A stretch of DNA of 5,207 nucleotides from NCBI GenBank assembly GCA_013694685.1, contig JACDBY010000221.1, forward strand, positions 1 through 5,207, given 5' to 3'. The notes below the pieces were generated by a model. That model was not told the DNA's origin, did not search any database, and saw only the letters and a program-made list of their open reading frames with translations. Position 1 is the first letter of the stretch. Each line of letters opens with the position of its first letter. The DNA is from Actinomycetota bacterium. GTDB taxonomy: Bacteria > Actinomycetota > Thermoleophilia > Gaiellales > Gaiellaceae. Shown here piece after piece: positions 1 to 5,207 of the stretch. A program made the position numbers and the translations under genes.

Positions 1-1912
1 GGGCAAAGGCGCGCCGGCCCGCCTCGCCGAGCAGCCCTGCCGCCCGGCGCGCGAGCGCGAGCGCCCGCTCGTCGCCCGGCGCGACCTCGGAGAGGTAGCG
101 CTGCGCCTGCTCGACGTGATACCCGACAATCTCCTCGTGCTCCCCAAAACCGCCAGGCTGGGATTCCAGCCACTCGGCGAAGCCCTCGTGGAGCTCGGCC
201 CTGACGCCCTTCGGGATTCCCGCGTAGGCGACGTCGCGGATGAGCGTGTGGTGGAAGCGGTAGGTGTCGGCCGTCGCGCCGTCCTCGCGGACCGGTGTCA
301 CGAGACCCTTGCGCGAGAGCGAGAGAAGCGAGGACGGAACCGCGGGGCGGTCGGTCGCGGGCGACAGGTCGGCGACCGCCCGGTACCAGAATTCCTTGCC
401 GACGATGGACGCTCGCTGGAGGACACGCCGCTCCGCGGGGTCGAGGCCGTCGAGTCGGGCGGCGAGCAGCGCGTGGATCGAGGCGGGCAGTGCGAGCCGC
501 CCGCCCGATCCGGGGCCCGACTCGAGCACCATCGCGGCGAGCTGCTCCGCGAAGAGCGGGTTCCCCTCGGCGGTGGAGGCGATCGTCCGGCGTGCTTCGG
601 GATCGTCGATCCCGAGCGCGCCGACGAGCTCGTGCGTCTCGACCTCCGACAGCTGCGAGAGCTCGACGAGCGCTTCCCGCGACCACGTCGGCCGCTCCTC
701 GAGCAATTCGTGTCGGGCATTGCAGAGCAGGGCGATCGGCCCGGTGCCGAAGGCGGCGACGTACTCGACGAGATCGAGCATCGTCGGCTCGGCCCAATGG
801 ATGTCCTCGAGGCAGACGAGAAGCGGGCGCTCGCGCGCGAGCCCCTCGAGCATCCGCCTGACGCCCCAGAAGAGCTCGTCGCTCGGGGAGGTGAGCTCGG
901 ACTCGCCGATCGCCGCACGCACCTGCTCCAGGGCGGTCTCCGTGTCGTCGGTCGCCGGGAGCAGGCGACCGACCGCGGCGAGCCCGCCGAGATCGCGCAC
1001 GAGCTCCACAAGCGGCCAGTACGTGATCCCGGAGCCGTACGCGAGGCAGCGCCCGGACGCGACCCGCGCCTGCTCCCCGTAGCGGGCTACAACTTCCTGT
1101 GAGAGACGCGATTTGCCCACGCCTGCCGGCCCGACGAGCGAGACGATCCCGCAGCGGTGCTCGTCGAACAGCGTGTCGATCCGGGCGAGCAGCTGGTCGA
1201 GCTCGGTTGCCCGACCGACGAGCGGGGCGTCGAGTCGGCGCGCATACCCGGCCGAGCTCGCATCGACGTCCTCCAGCCGCAACCTGCCGACGTCCGCGCT
1301 CTTGCCCTTGGCGCTGAACGTCTCGCGCGGGCCGACCTTCACCGCGTCCTTGACGAGCGCGTAGGTGGAGGTTCCGATCATGATCCCGCCGGGGTCGGCG
1401 ACCTGCTCGAGCCGCTTCGCGAGGTTGACGGCGTCGCCCGTCACGAAGGTCTCGGCCGTCGCCGGGTCGCCCGCCACGACCTCACCTGTGTTGATGCCGA
1501 TTCGACACGTGAGCTCGACTCCGAAGCGCGCGTCGAGGTCCTCGTTCAGCCGACCGAGCGCGCGCTGCATCGCCGTCCCGGCACGCACTGCGCGGAGCGC
1601 ATCGTCCTCGTGCACGGCCGGCACTCCGAAGACCGCCATCACCTCGTCGCCGCGGAACCGCTCCACGGTACCGCCGTGGTCGCGCACGATCCCGATCATC
1701 GTGTCGGCGTACCGCGACATCACCCGACGGGTCGTCTCGGGGTCGGTCGCCTCCCCGAGCGCGGTCGAGCCGACCGTGTCACAGAAGAGGATCGTCACCG
1801 TCTTCCGGGCCTCGAGGCCCGTCGAGCGCTGACTCGCGCGGGGCGCGCCGCAGGCCGGGCAGAAGCGGGCACCCGGGTCGTTCTCCGCGCCGCAACGGTC
1901 GCATGTGGCCAC
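1..1912 (-). CDS. Zinc-ribbon / class III nucleotide cyclase / AAA-type ATPase regulator (C-terminus beyond the left edge)
   Basis: The frame is open for 637 codons from a GTG at 1912 to the window edge with no stop, so the 3' end is missing. Domains in order: a zinc ribbon at residues 4-21 (CxxC, Cys4/Cys7 and Cys18/Cys21); a class III adenylate/guanylate cyclase domain at about 36-190, with metal-binding Asp45 (FCDTVGST) and Asp89 (RGDEVMAVFG) and Asn163/Arg167 in GDAVNLAKRL; then a STAND/AAA ATPase with Walker A GPAGVGKS (261-268) and Walker B LLVCLED (364-370). Further conserved blocks are NPLFAEQL (451-458) and FHHTLIRDVAYAGIP (553-567). Relatives usually continue into TPR-like helices, expected in the missing part. 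The protein is probably a cytosolic signalling enzyme making cAMP or a related nucleotide under ATPase control. The usual purine-selecting Lys is Arg85, so substrate and activity are uncertain. The GTG was chosen because the zinc ribbon begins at once and a -10 box lies 6 bases upstream. No Shine-Dalgarno sequence is seen. Confidence 0.93.
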   Translation of the reverse strand, partial: MATCDRCGAENDPGARFCPACGAPRASQRSTGLEARKTVTILFCDTVGSTALGEATDPETTRRVMSRYADTMIGIVRDHGGTVERFRGDEVMAVFGVPAVHEDDALRAVRAGTAMQRALGRLNEDLDARFGVELTCRIGINTGEVVAGDPATAETFVTGDAVNLAKRLEQVADPGGIMIGTSTYALVKDAVKVGPRETFSAKGKSADVGRLRLEDVDASSAGYARRLDAPLVGRATELDQLLARIDTLFDEHRCGIVSLVGPAGVGKSRLSQEVVARYGEQARVASGRCLAYGSGITYWPLVELVRDLGGLAAVGRLLPATDDTETALEQVRAAIGESELTSPSDELFWGVRRMLEGLARERPLLVCLEDIHWAEPTMLDLVEYVAAFGTGPIALLCNARHELLEERPTWSREALVELSQLSEVETHELVGALGIDDPEARRTIASTAEGNPLFAEQLAAMVLESGPGSGGRLALPASIHALLAARLDGLDPAERRVLQRASIVGKEFWYRAVADLSPATDRPAVPSSLLSLSRKGLVTPVREDGATADTYRFHHTLIRDVAYAGIPKGVRAELHEGFAEWLESQPGGFGEHEEIVGYHVEQAQRYLSEVAPGDERALALARRAAGLLGEAGRRAFA

Positions 1913-1918
1913 GGCCGG

Positions 1919-1924
1919 AGTGTA
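1919..1924 (-). promoter_or_regulatory. -10 box of a leaderless promoter for the cyclase gene
   Basis: Read on the minus strand the hexamer is TACACT, matching the actinobacterial TANNNT -10 pattern. Only six bases separate it from the GTG at 1912, so transcription would begin at or next to the start codon and the mRNA would have no 5' untranslated region. This agrees with the absence of a Shine-Dalgarno sequence. No convincing -35 hexamer is visible. This is inferred from motif and spacing only. Confidence 0.6.
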
Positions 1925-1956
1925 GGACGGCGAGGCGGGCGAACGGCGCTCCCCGG

Positions 1957-1962
1957 TACGCT
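1957..1962 (+). promoter_or_regulatory. -10 box of a leaderless promoter for ffh
   Basis: TACGCT, preceded by GG, lies eight bases before the GTG at 1971. The spacing fits a transcript that starts at or one base before the start codon. The in-frame TTG at 1962 overlaps the last base of this box and so would not be transcribed, which favours GTG 1971. The same GGTAC-CT pattern and the same eight-base spacing occur before trmD. No -35 hexamer is recognisable. Confidence 0.65.
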
Positions 1963-1970
1963 TGCACGCC

Positions 1971-3308
1971 GTGTTCGATGCGCTCGCCAACCGACTGCAG
2001 GACGTGATCGGCGACCTTGGGCGGCGCACGCGGCTCGACGAGGAGACGGTCACCCGGGTCACGCGTGAGATCCGCCTCGCGTTGCTCGAGGCCGACGTCG
2101 ACTTCTCCGTCGTCAAGAACCTCGTCGACGCCGTCCGCGCGCGCTCCGTCGACCATGACGTGCTGAAGGGGCTCGAGCCGGGCCAGCAGGTGGTCAAGCT
2201 CGTGCACGAGGAGCTGACGACGCTGATGGGGGCGTCGGACTCGAAGCTCGTCTTCGGCCGGCCACCGACCGTGATCCTCCTCTGCGGCCTGCAGGGCTCC
2301 GGCAAGACGACCACTGCCGCGAAGCTGGCTCTCCACCTGCGCAAGCACGAAGGCAAGGCGCCCGCGCTCGTCGCAGCCGACCTCCAGCGGCCCGCGGCGA
2401 TCGACCAGCTGGAGCAGCTCGGCCGGCAGCTCCAGGTACCCGTCTACCGCACCGAGACGAGCGACGCGGTGCATGCCGCGAAGGAGGGCATCGAGCGGGC
2501 GACCGCCGACGGGCGCGACGTGGCGATCGTCGACACGGCGGGACGGCTGCAGATCGACGAGGCGTTGATGGACGAGCTCGAGCACGTCCGCGACGCGGTG
2601 AAGCCGCTGAACGTCCTCCTTGTCCTCGACGCGATGACGGGTCAGGAGGCCGTCAACGTCGCCACGGCCTTCCAGGAACGGATCTCGTTCGACGGTGTCG
2701 TCCTGACAAAGCTCGACGGAGACGCTCGCGGCGGTGCCGCGCTCTCGGTCAAGGCCGTCACCGGCAGACCCGTCAAGTTCGCGTCGATCGGCGAGCAGCT
2801 CGACCAGCTCGAGGTCTTCCACCCGGAGCGGATGGCCTCGCGCATCCTTGGGATGGGCGACGTCCTGACGCTCATCGAGAAGGCCGAACAGGCGGTCGAG
2901 GAGGACGAGCGCGACGCGATGGAGCAGCGCCTCCTTCAGGGGCAGTTCACGTTCGACGACTTTCTCGCCTCGACCCGCATGCTGAAGAAGATGGGCCCGC
3001 TGAAGGGTGTCATGAAGCTCATGCCCGGGATGGGCCGGCAGCTCGACGGGCTCGAGATCGACGACCGGCAGATGGCGCGCGTCGAGGCGATCGTCCTCTC
3101 GATGACACCCCACGAGCGGCGCGTCCCGCACCTGATCAACGGGCCGCGCCGGCGACGGATCGCCCAGGGCAGCGGCACGACGATCGAGGACGTGAACCGG
3201 CTGCTCCAGGCGCGCAAGCAGATGGAGAAGGTCATGAAGTCCATAGGCAAAGGGAAGTTGCCACCGGAGCTGGTCGGCGGCGCCGGCGCTTCGCGTCGTC
3301 GCCGCTAA
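1971..3308 (+). CDS. ffh: Signal recognition particle GTPase Ffh (SRP54)
   Basis: This 445-residue protein is the protein subunit of the signal recognition particle. It binds signal sequences on the ribosome, pairs with the receptor FtsY and delivers membrane and secreted proteins to SecYEG, hydrolysing GTP. The N domain spans about 1-88. The G domain has GLQGSGKTTT (107-115, P-loop), DLQRPAA (137-143), DTAGR (188-192), TKLDG (246-250) and DARGGAALS (251-259). The link to the M domain is LDQLEVFHPERMASRILGMG (277-296). The methionine-rich M domain (about 320-430) contains KKMGPLKGVMKLMPGM, SMTP-ER, the RNA-binding LINGPRRRRIAQGSG and DVNRLL. The C-terminus is a short basic tail (SRRRR). Length is normal for the family. 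The GTG start gives MFDALANRLQ, matching the usual Ffh N-terminus; a TTG nine bases upstream lies in the -10 box. The gene is divergent from the cyclase, 58 bases apart. No ftsY or SRP RNA gene is seen here. Confidence 0.98.
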   Translation: MFDALANRLQDVIGDLGRRTRLDEETVTRVTREIRLALLEADVDFSVVKNLVDAVRARSVDHDVLKGLEPGQQVVKLVHEELTTLMGASDSKLVFGRPPTVILLCGLQGSGKTTTAAKLALHLRKHEGKAPALVAADLQRPAAIDQLEQLGRQLQVPVYRTETSDAVHAAKEGIERATADGRDVAIVDTAGRLQIDEALMDELEHVRDAVKPLNVLLVLDAMTGQEAVNVATAFQERISFDGVVLTKLDGDARGGAALSVKAVTGRPVKFASIGEQLDQLEVFHPERMASRILGMGDVLTLIEKAEQAVEEDERDAMEQRLLQGQFTFDDFLASTRMLKKMGPLKGVMKLMPGMGRQLDGLEIDDRQMARVEAIVLSMTPHERRVPHLINGPRRRRIAQGSGTTIEDVNRLLQARKQMEKVMKSIGKGKLPPELVGGAGASRRRR

Positions 3309-3315
3309 CGGCGGG

Positions 3316-3321
3316 TAGCCT
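3316..3321 (+). promoter_or_regulatory. -10 box of the promoter for rpsP-khpA-rimM
   Basis: TAGCCT preceded by GGG and followed by TG lies eight bases after the ffh stop. It matches the motif at ffh and trmD (GGTA, two C/G, CT, then a G). With the same spacing, transcription would start near 3328-3330, leaving a leader of about 55 bases before rpsP. Here the motif serves a leadered transcript with a Shine-Dalgarno sequence. Readthrough from ffh is also possible, since no terminator is visible after ffh. Confidence 0.5.
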
Positions 3322-3336
3322 TGTGTGCTCTTCCTA

Positions 3337-3359
3337 GGTGGCTCGCAGAGCGAGACACC
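3337..3359 (+). promoter_or_regulatory. Leader hairpin upstream of rpsP
   Basis: GGTG (3337-3340) pairs with CACC (3356-3359), and CTCGC (3342-3346) with GCGAG (3350-3354). One G-A mismatch interrupts the nine-pair stem and the loop is AGA. No T-run follows, so it does not look like an intrinsic terminator. It lies inside the predicted rpsP leader, nine bases before the Shine-Dalgarno sequence. The 3' arm ACACC (3355-3359) can instead pair with GGTGT at 3370-3374, over the ribosome binding site. The structure is seen in the sequence; a regulatory role is inference. Confidence 0.5.
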
Positions 3360-3367
3360 CGACCAGC

Positions 3368-3373
3368 GAGGTG
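3368..3373 (+). promoter_or_regulatory. Ribosome binding site of rpsP
   Basis: GAGGTG matches six bases of the Shine-Dalgarno consensus (complement of the 16S rRNA CACCUCC tail) and ends ten bases before the ATG at 3384. It is the best ribosome binding site in the window. It supports ATG 3384 over the in-frame ATG at 3396, which would have poor spacing and would remove the conserved MAxR start. Confidence 0.7.
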
Positions 3374-3383
3374 TGACAGAGAG

Positions 3384-3626
3384 ATGGCAGCAAGAATGAG
3401 ACTGGCGCGGGTCGGGTCGAAGAAGAACCCGATCTACCGCGTCGTGGTGGCCGACTCGCGCTCGCCGCGCGACGGCCGTTTCATCGAGATCGTCGGTCGC
3501 TACAACCCGCAGACCGACCCCTCCACGATCGACCTCGACGCCGACAAGGTCAAGGACTGGCTCGCGAAGGGCGTTCAGCCGTCCCAGCCGGTCGCCCGCC
3601 TGATCAAGGCCGCCGGGATCGAGTAG
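3384..3626 (+). CDS. rpsP: 30S ribosomal protein S16
   Basis: This 80-residue protein is a core component of the small ribosomal subunit; it binds 16S rRNA early and helps fold the 5' and central domains. The N-terminus [20 protein letters not shown] and the block [22 protein letters not shown] (residues 21-42) are diagnostic of S16. The C-terminal half carries the usual [21 protein letters not shown] stretch, and the size is typical. The start is set by family alignment and the GAGGTG site ten bases upstream. The longer in-frame reading from TTG 3321 adds a non-conserved extension and overlaps the -10 box. The gene is first in a tight cluster: khpA begins four bases after its stop. Confidence 0.98.
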   Translation: MAARMRLARVGSKKNPIYRVVVADSRSPRDGRFIEIVGRYNPQTDPSTIDLDADKVKDWLAKGVQPSQPVARLIKAAGIE

Positions 3627-3630
3627 CGCG

Positions 3631-3861
3631 ATGGACGAGCTTCTCGCCTGGATTGCGCGCGGGCTCGTTGACGACCAGGATGCCGTTCGGGTGGAAAGGG
3701 TGGACGAGGGCGACATCGTCGTGCTCCGCCTCCACGTCGCACCGGACGATGTCGGCAAGGTGATCGGGAGGCACGGGCGCGTCGCCCGAGCGCTTCGCAC
3801 GGTCGTCCGCTCGGCGGGCGCGCGCAGCGATCGGCGGCTCGTCCTCGAGATCGCTGACTGA
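3631..3861 (+). CDS. khpA: KH-domain RNA-binding protein KhpA
   Basis: This 76-residue protein is a single KH domain. The nucleic-acid-binding GxxG loop is GRHG at 46-49, within VGKVIGRHGRVARALRTVVR (41-60), close to the usual KhpA motif. In Gram-positive bacteria KhpA (YlqC) pairs with KhpB (EloR/Jag) as a broad RNA chaperone linked to cell-wall growth and division in streptococci; whether it does the same here is unknown. Its place between rpsP and rimM is the common Gram-positive arrangement. It starts four bases after rpsP with no strong Shine-Dalgarno sequence, so translational coupling to rpsP is likely. Length is normal and no key residue is missing. Confidence 0.94.
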   Translation: MDELLAWIARGLVDDQDAVRVERVDEGDIVVLRLHVAPDDVGKVIGRHGRVARALRTVVRSAGARSDRRLVLEIAD

Positions 3862-3862
3862 G

Positions 3863-3883
3863 TCCGTGACGTGAATCCGTGAC
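3863..3883 (+). repeat. Short direct repeat at the khpA-rimM junction
   Basis: TCCGTGAC occurs at 3863-3870 and again at 3876-3883, a 13-base period. The second copy contains the GTG start of rimM (3879). The GTG of the first copy (3866) meets a stop after one further codon. It may be a small tandem duplication that left a decoy start; no function is claimed. Confidence 0.45.
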
Positions 3884-4346
3884 CGACGAGGTGCCGATCG
3901 GCCGGGTCGGACGACCCCACGGTCTTGACGGGGCATTCGTCGTGGTGGACGCGAGCGACGACGAGCGCCGCTGGGAGATCGGCGCCTGCCTCCTCGTCGA
4001 CGGCTCGCCGGCCACGGTGGAGCTCCACCGGCGTGTCGGCGGCGGTCGTCACGCGATTCGTCTCGATCGTCCGGTCGAGCGCGGCGCCACGCTCACCGTG
4101 TCGCTCACCGACCTTCCGCCACCTGATCCCGACAGCTACTACGCGTTTCAGCTCGTCGGGCTTACGGCCGTGGAGGACGGAGGGCGCGAGCTTGGCCGAA
4201 TCACCGAGGTGCACCTCGGGCTTGCGAACGACAACGTCGAGCTCGACGACGGTCGGCTCGTGCCGCTGATCGAGGACGCGATTCGCGCCATCGACCTCGA
4301 GGAGCGCCGCGTCGTCGTCACACCGGGCTTCCTGCCGGACGCGTAA
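3879..4346 (+). CDS. rimM: Ribosome maturation factor RimM
   Basis: RimM binds S19 in the 30S head and assists late 16S rRNA maturation. This 155-residue protein shows the RimM N-terminal barrel at about 5-80, beginning IGRVGRPHGLDGAF (7-20), and a PRC-barrel from about 86, with SYYAFQLVGL (86-95), LGRITEVHLGLAND (105-118), GRLVPLIEDAI (125-135) and VTPGFL (147-152). It is slightly short: the usual DR-x-x-AE-x-L segment is reduced to DRPVERG (63-69), and the usual YY..DLIGL block has Gln91 for Asp. The start is GTG 3879, 17 bases after khpA, with no clear Shine-Dalgarno sequence. An in-frame GTG at 3891 would trim four residues and cannot be excluded. It is probably co-transcribed with rpsP and khpA. 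Confidence 0.95.
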   Translation: MTDEVPIGRVGRPHGLDGAFVVVDASDDERRWEIGACLLVDGSPATVELHRRVGGGRHAIRLDRPVERGATLTVSLTDLPPPDPDSYYAFQLVGLTAVEDGGRELGRITEVHLGLANDNVELDDGRLVPLIEDAIRAIDLEERRVVVTPGFLPDA

Positions 4347-4429
4347 GCACCGGAGCGGCCCCCGTCGGAGCTCGGCGGAAACGTGTGCCGCGAGCTACGC
4401 CGATCGGCAGGGTCGCGACGTGCGCGGGG

Positions 4430-4435
4430 TACCCT
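4430..4435 (+). promoter_or_regulatory. -10 box of a leaderless promoter for trmD
   Basis: TACCCT, preceded by GGGG, lies eight bases before the ATG at 4444. This is the same motif class and the same spacing as at ffh. It predicts a trmD transcript starting at or just before its start codon, independent of rimM. It lies in a 97-base gap that is unusually wide for this cluster. The GTG at 4420, upstream of the box, is therefore unlikely to be the start. No -35 hexamer is evident. Confidence 0.6.
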
Positions 4436-4443
4436 GGGTCGCC

Positions 4444-5100
4444 ATGCGCGTCGACGTCTTCACGCAGATTCCCCATGCGTTCGCGTGGCTCACCGAGCAG
4501 AAGCCCATTGCGACGGTTCTGGGCGCCGAGCTCGACCTCAGGCTCCTGAACTACCGTGACACGACACCGCTTCGTGCCGGGCAGGTCGACGACGACCCGT
4601 ACGGCGGCGGCAGCGGAATGGTCCTGCGCGTCGACGTCGTCGACGCGGCCCTGCGCGCGGCCTACGGAGACGAGCGTCCCGCGCGAGTCATCGCGCTGAC
4701 GCCTCAGGGCCGGCAGCTCGAGCAGGCACTCGTCGAGGAACTCGCGGTAGAGCCGTGGATCGCGCTGCTCTCGTCGCGGTTCGAGGGCTTCGACGAGCGG
4801 ATCGTGACGCACCTCTGCACGGACGCGGTCTCGATCGGGCCGTACATCCTCTCCGGCGGCGAACTGCCGGCGATGGTGCTCGTCGACGCGATCGCGAGAC
4901 GTCTGCCTGGCGCGCTGGCCGAGGGCTCGGGTGAGCTCGAGAGCTTCTCCGAGGCGCTCGACGGCGGGATCGAATATCCGCACTACACGCGCCCTGCCGT
5001 CTACCGTGGCTGGGACGTGCCGGAGATCCTCCTCTCGGGCGATCACGGACGGATCGACGGCTGGCGTCGCGAGCAGAGCAGGGTCAGAAGCATCCGATGA
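4444..5100 (+). CDS. trmD: tRNA (guanine37-N1)-methyltransferase TrmD
   Basis: TrmD uses S-adenosylmethionine to form m1G37 in tRNAs with a G at position 36, preventing +1 frameshifts. This 218-residue protein has the SPOUT-family marks: MRVDVFTQIP start, DDDPYGGGSGMV (49-60), LTPQGR (85-90), RFEGFDER (112-119), the knot loop SIGPYILSGGELPAM (130-144), EYPHYTRP (177-184) and VPEILLSGDH--I--WR (192-208). SAM-contacting Tyr134, Leu136, Gly138 and Gly139 are present, and Arg152 matches catalytic Arg154 of E. coli. Three points are odd: Glu166 (ESF) replaces the general base Asp169 (DSF); Pro133 replaces the Asp of IGDY; and the protein ends about 35-40 residues earlier than the E. coli enzyme, lacking the RRPDLL-type tail. 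ATG 4444 is chosen by homology and by the -10 box eight bases upstream. The stop overlaps the next gene. Confidence 0.96.
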   Translation: MRVDVFTQIPHAFAWLTEQKPIATVLGAELDLRLLNYRDTTPLRAGQVDDDPYGGGSGMVLRVDVVDAALRAAYGDERPARVIALTPQGRQLEQALVEELAVEPWIALLSSRFEGFDERIVTHLCTDAVSIGPYILSGGELPAMVLVDAIARRLPGALAEGSGELESFSEALDGGIEYPHYTRPAVYRGWDVPEILLSGDHGRIDGWRREQSRVRSIR

Positions 5101-5207
5101 GCGACATCGACGAGCGCGAGACCGGCACGAAGAGCGCGCCGGGCGCCTCCGACGCGCCGGACGATGCCTGGCGGCGGCCCGGGGCCTCGGGCGACGAGCG
5201 GTACGGC
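5097..5207 (+). CDS. N-terminus of an unidentified protein translationally coupled to trmD (runs off the right edge)
   Basis: The ATG at 5097 overlaps the trmD stop in an ATGA arrangement, so translation is probably coupled. The 37 visible residues begin MSDIDERETGTKSAPG and are rich in Asp, Glu, Ser, Gly, Ala and Pro. They look disordered and show no conserved motif, signal peptide or membrane segment. In actinobacteria trmD is normally followed by rplS (ribosomal protein L19) and lepB (signal peptidase I). A disordered hydrophilic N-terminal tail before a membrane anchor is common in actinobacterial LepB, and an extended L19 is also possible. It does not continue the missing TrmD C-terminus: no RRPDLL-type motif is present. 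Identity cannot be decided from this fragment. Confidence 0.72.
   Translation, partial: MSDIDERETGTKSAPGASDAPDDAWRRPGASGDERYG

Noticed and set aside
116..2068. Several plus-strand open frames of 150-330 codons over the left part
   Set aside because: They are antisense to the cyclase gene, which has complete cyclase and Walker motifs. Their products are Arg/Ala/Gly-rich with no conserved motif.
3323..3337. GTG TGC TCT TCC TAG mini-frame in the rpsP leader, considered as a leader peptide
   Set aside because: It begins before the predicted transcription start (about 3328-3330), has no ribosome binding site and is only four codons long.
3309..3383. Intrinsic terminator between ffh and rpsP
   Set aside because: The hairpin there has no following T-run and lies downstream of a promoter-like -10 box, so it fits a leader structure better.
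1779..4214. A very long open frame on the minus strand (811 codons) lying across ffh, rpsP, khpA and rimM
   Set aside because: It is antisense to four recognisable genes. Its translation is low-complexity, Arg/Asp/Leu-rich and lacks any family motif. Such frames are expected in GC-rich coding DNA, where stop codons are rare in the opposite frames.
4399..4408. Perfect palindrome GCCGATCGGC just upstream of the trmD -10 box, considered as an operator
   Set aside because: The identical 10-mer occurs inside rimM at 3893-3902, and CGATCG-type palindromes are frequent throughout this GC-rich coding sequence, so chance is sufficient.
4318..5046. Minus-strand frame of 242 codons over trmD
   Set aside because: It is a shadow of trmD, whose motifs are unambiguous on the plus strand.
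5080..5207. Frameshift that would join the last gene to the missing TrmD C-terminus
   Set aside because: The downstream frame shows none of the residues expected in the TrmD tail (RRPDLL-like), and the ATGA overlap is a normal gene junction.

Overview
The window is GC-rich, densely coding chromosomal DNA. It carries a conserved housekeeping block (signal recognition particle, small ribosomal subunit assembly, tRNA methylation) beside a large regulatory cyclase gene on the opposite strand. The high GC, the Gram-positive order rpsP–khpA–rimM–trmD, the TANNNT-type -10 boxes placed 6-8 bases before GTG or ATG starts (leaderless transcripts) and the zinc-ribbon/cyclase/AAA-ATPase protein together suggest an actinobacterium. 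A deep-branching lineage such as Thermoleophilia is possible, but that placement is inference.

Layout. Positions 1-1912 (minus strand) hold most of a multidomain protein: zinc ribbon, class III nucleotide cyclase, then a STAND/AAA-type ATPase. Its C-terminus lies beyond the left edge. A 58-base divergent intergenic region (1913-1970) holds two back-to-back -10 boxes. On the plus strand follow ffh (1971-3308), a 75-base gap with a promoter and a structured leader, then rpsP (3384-3626), khpA (3631-3861) and rimM (3879-4346) closely packed. A 97-base gap with another leaderless promoter leads to trmD (4444-5100). The stop of trmD overlaps the ATG of a further gene (5097 onward) that runs off the right edge. 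No stretch over 300 bases lacks a gene.

How the genes work together. Ffh targets nascent membrane proteins to the translocon. S16, the KH protein KhpA and RimM belong to small-subunit assembly or RNA binding, and TrmD makes m1G37 in tRNA to prevent +1 frameshifting. The clipped last gene sits where rplS or lepB is usually found. The cyclase has no evident functional tie to the block beyond sharing the divergent promoter region.

I found no mobile element, CRISPR array, tRNA, rRNA or clearly new multi-gene system. The points worth a second look are the leaderless promoter set with a shared motif, a possible two-state hairpin over the rpsP ribosome binding site, non-canonical substrate-pocket residues in the cyclase, and an unusual TrmD with a conservative change at the catalytic aspartate position and a short C-terminus.
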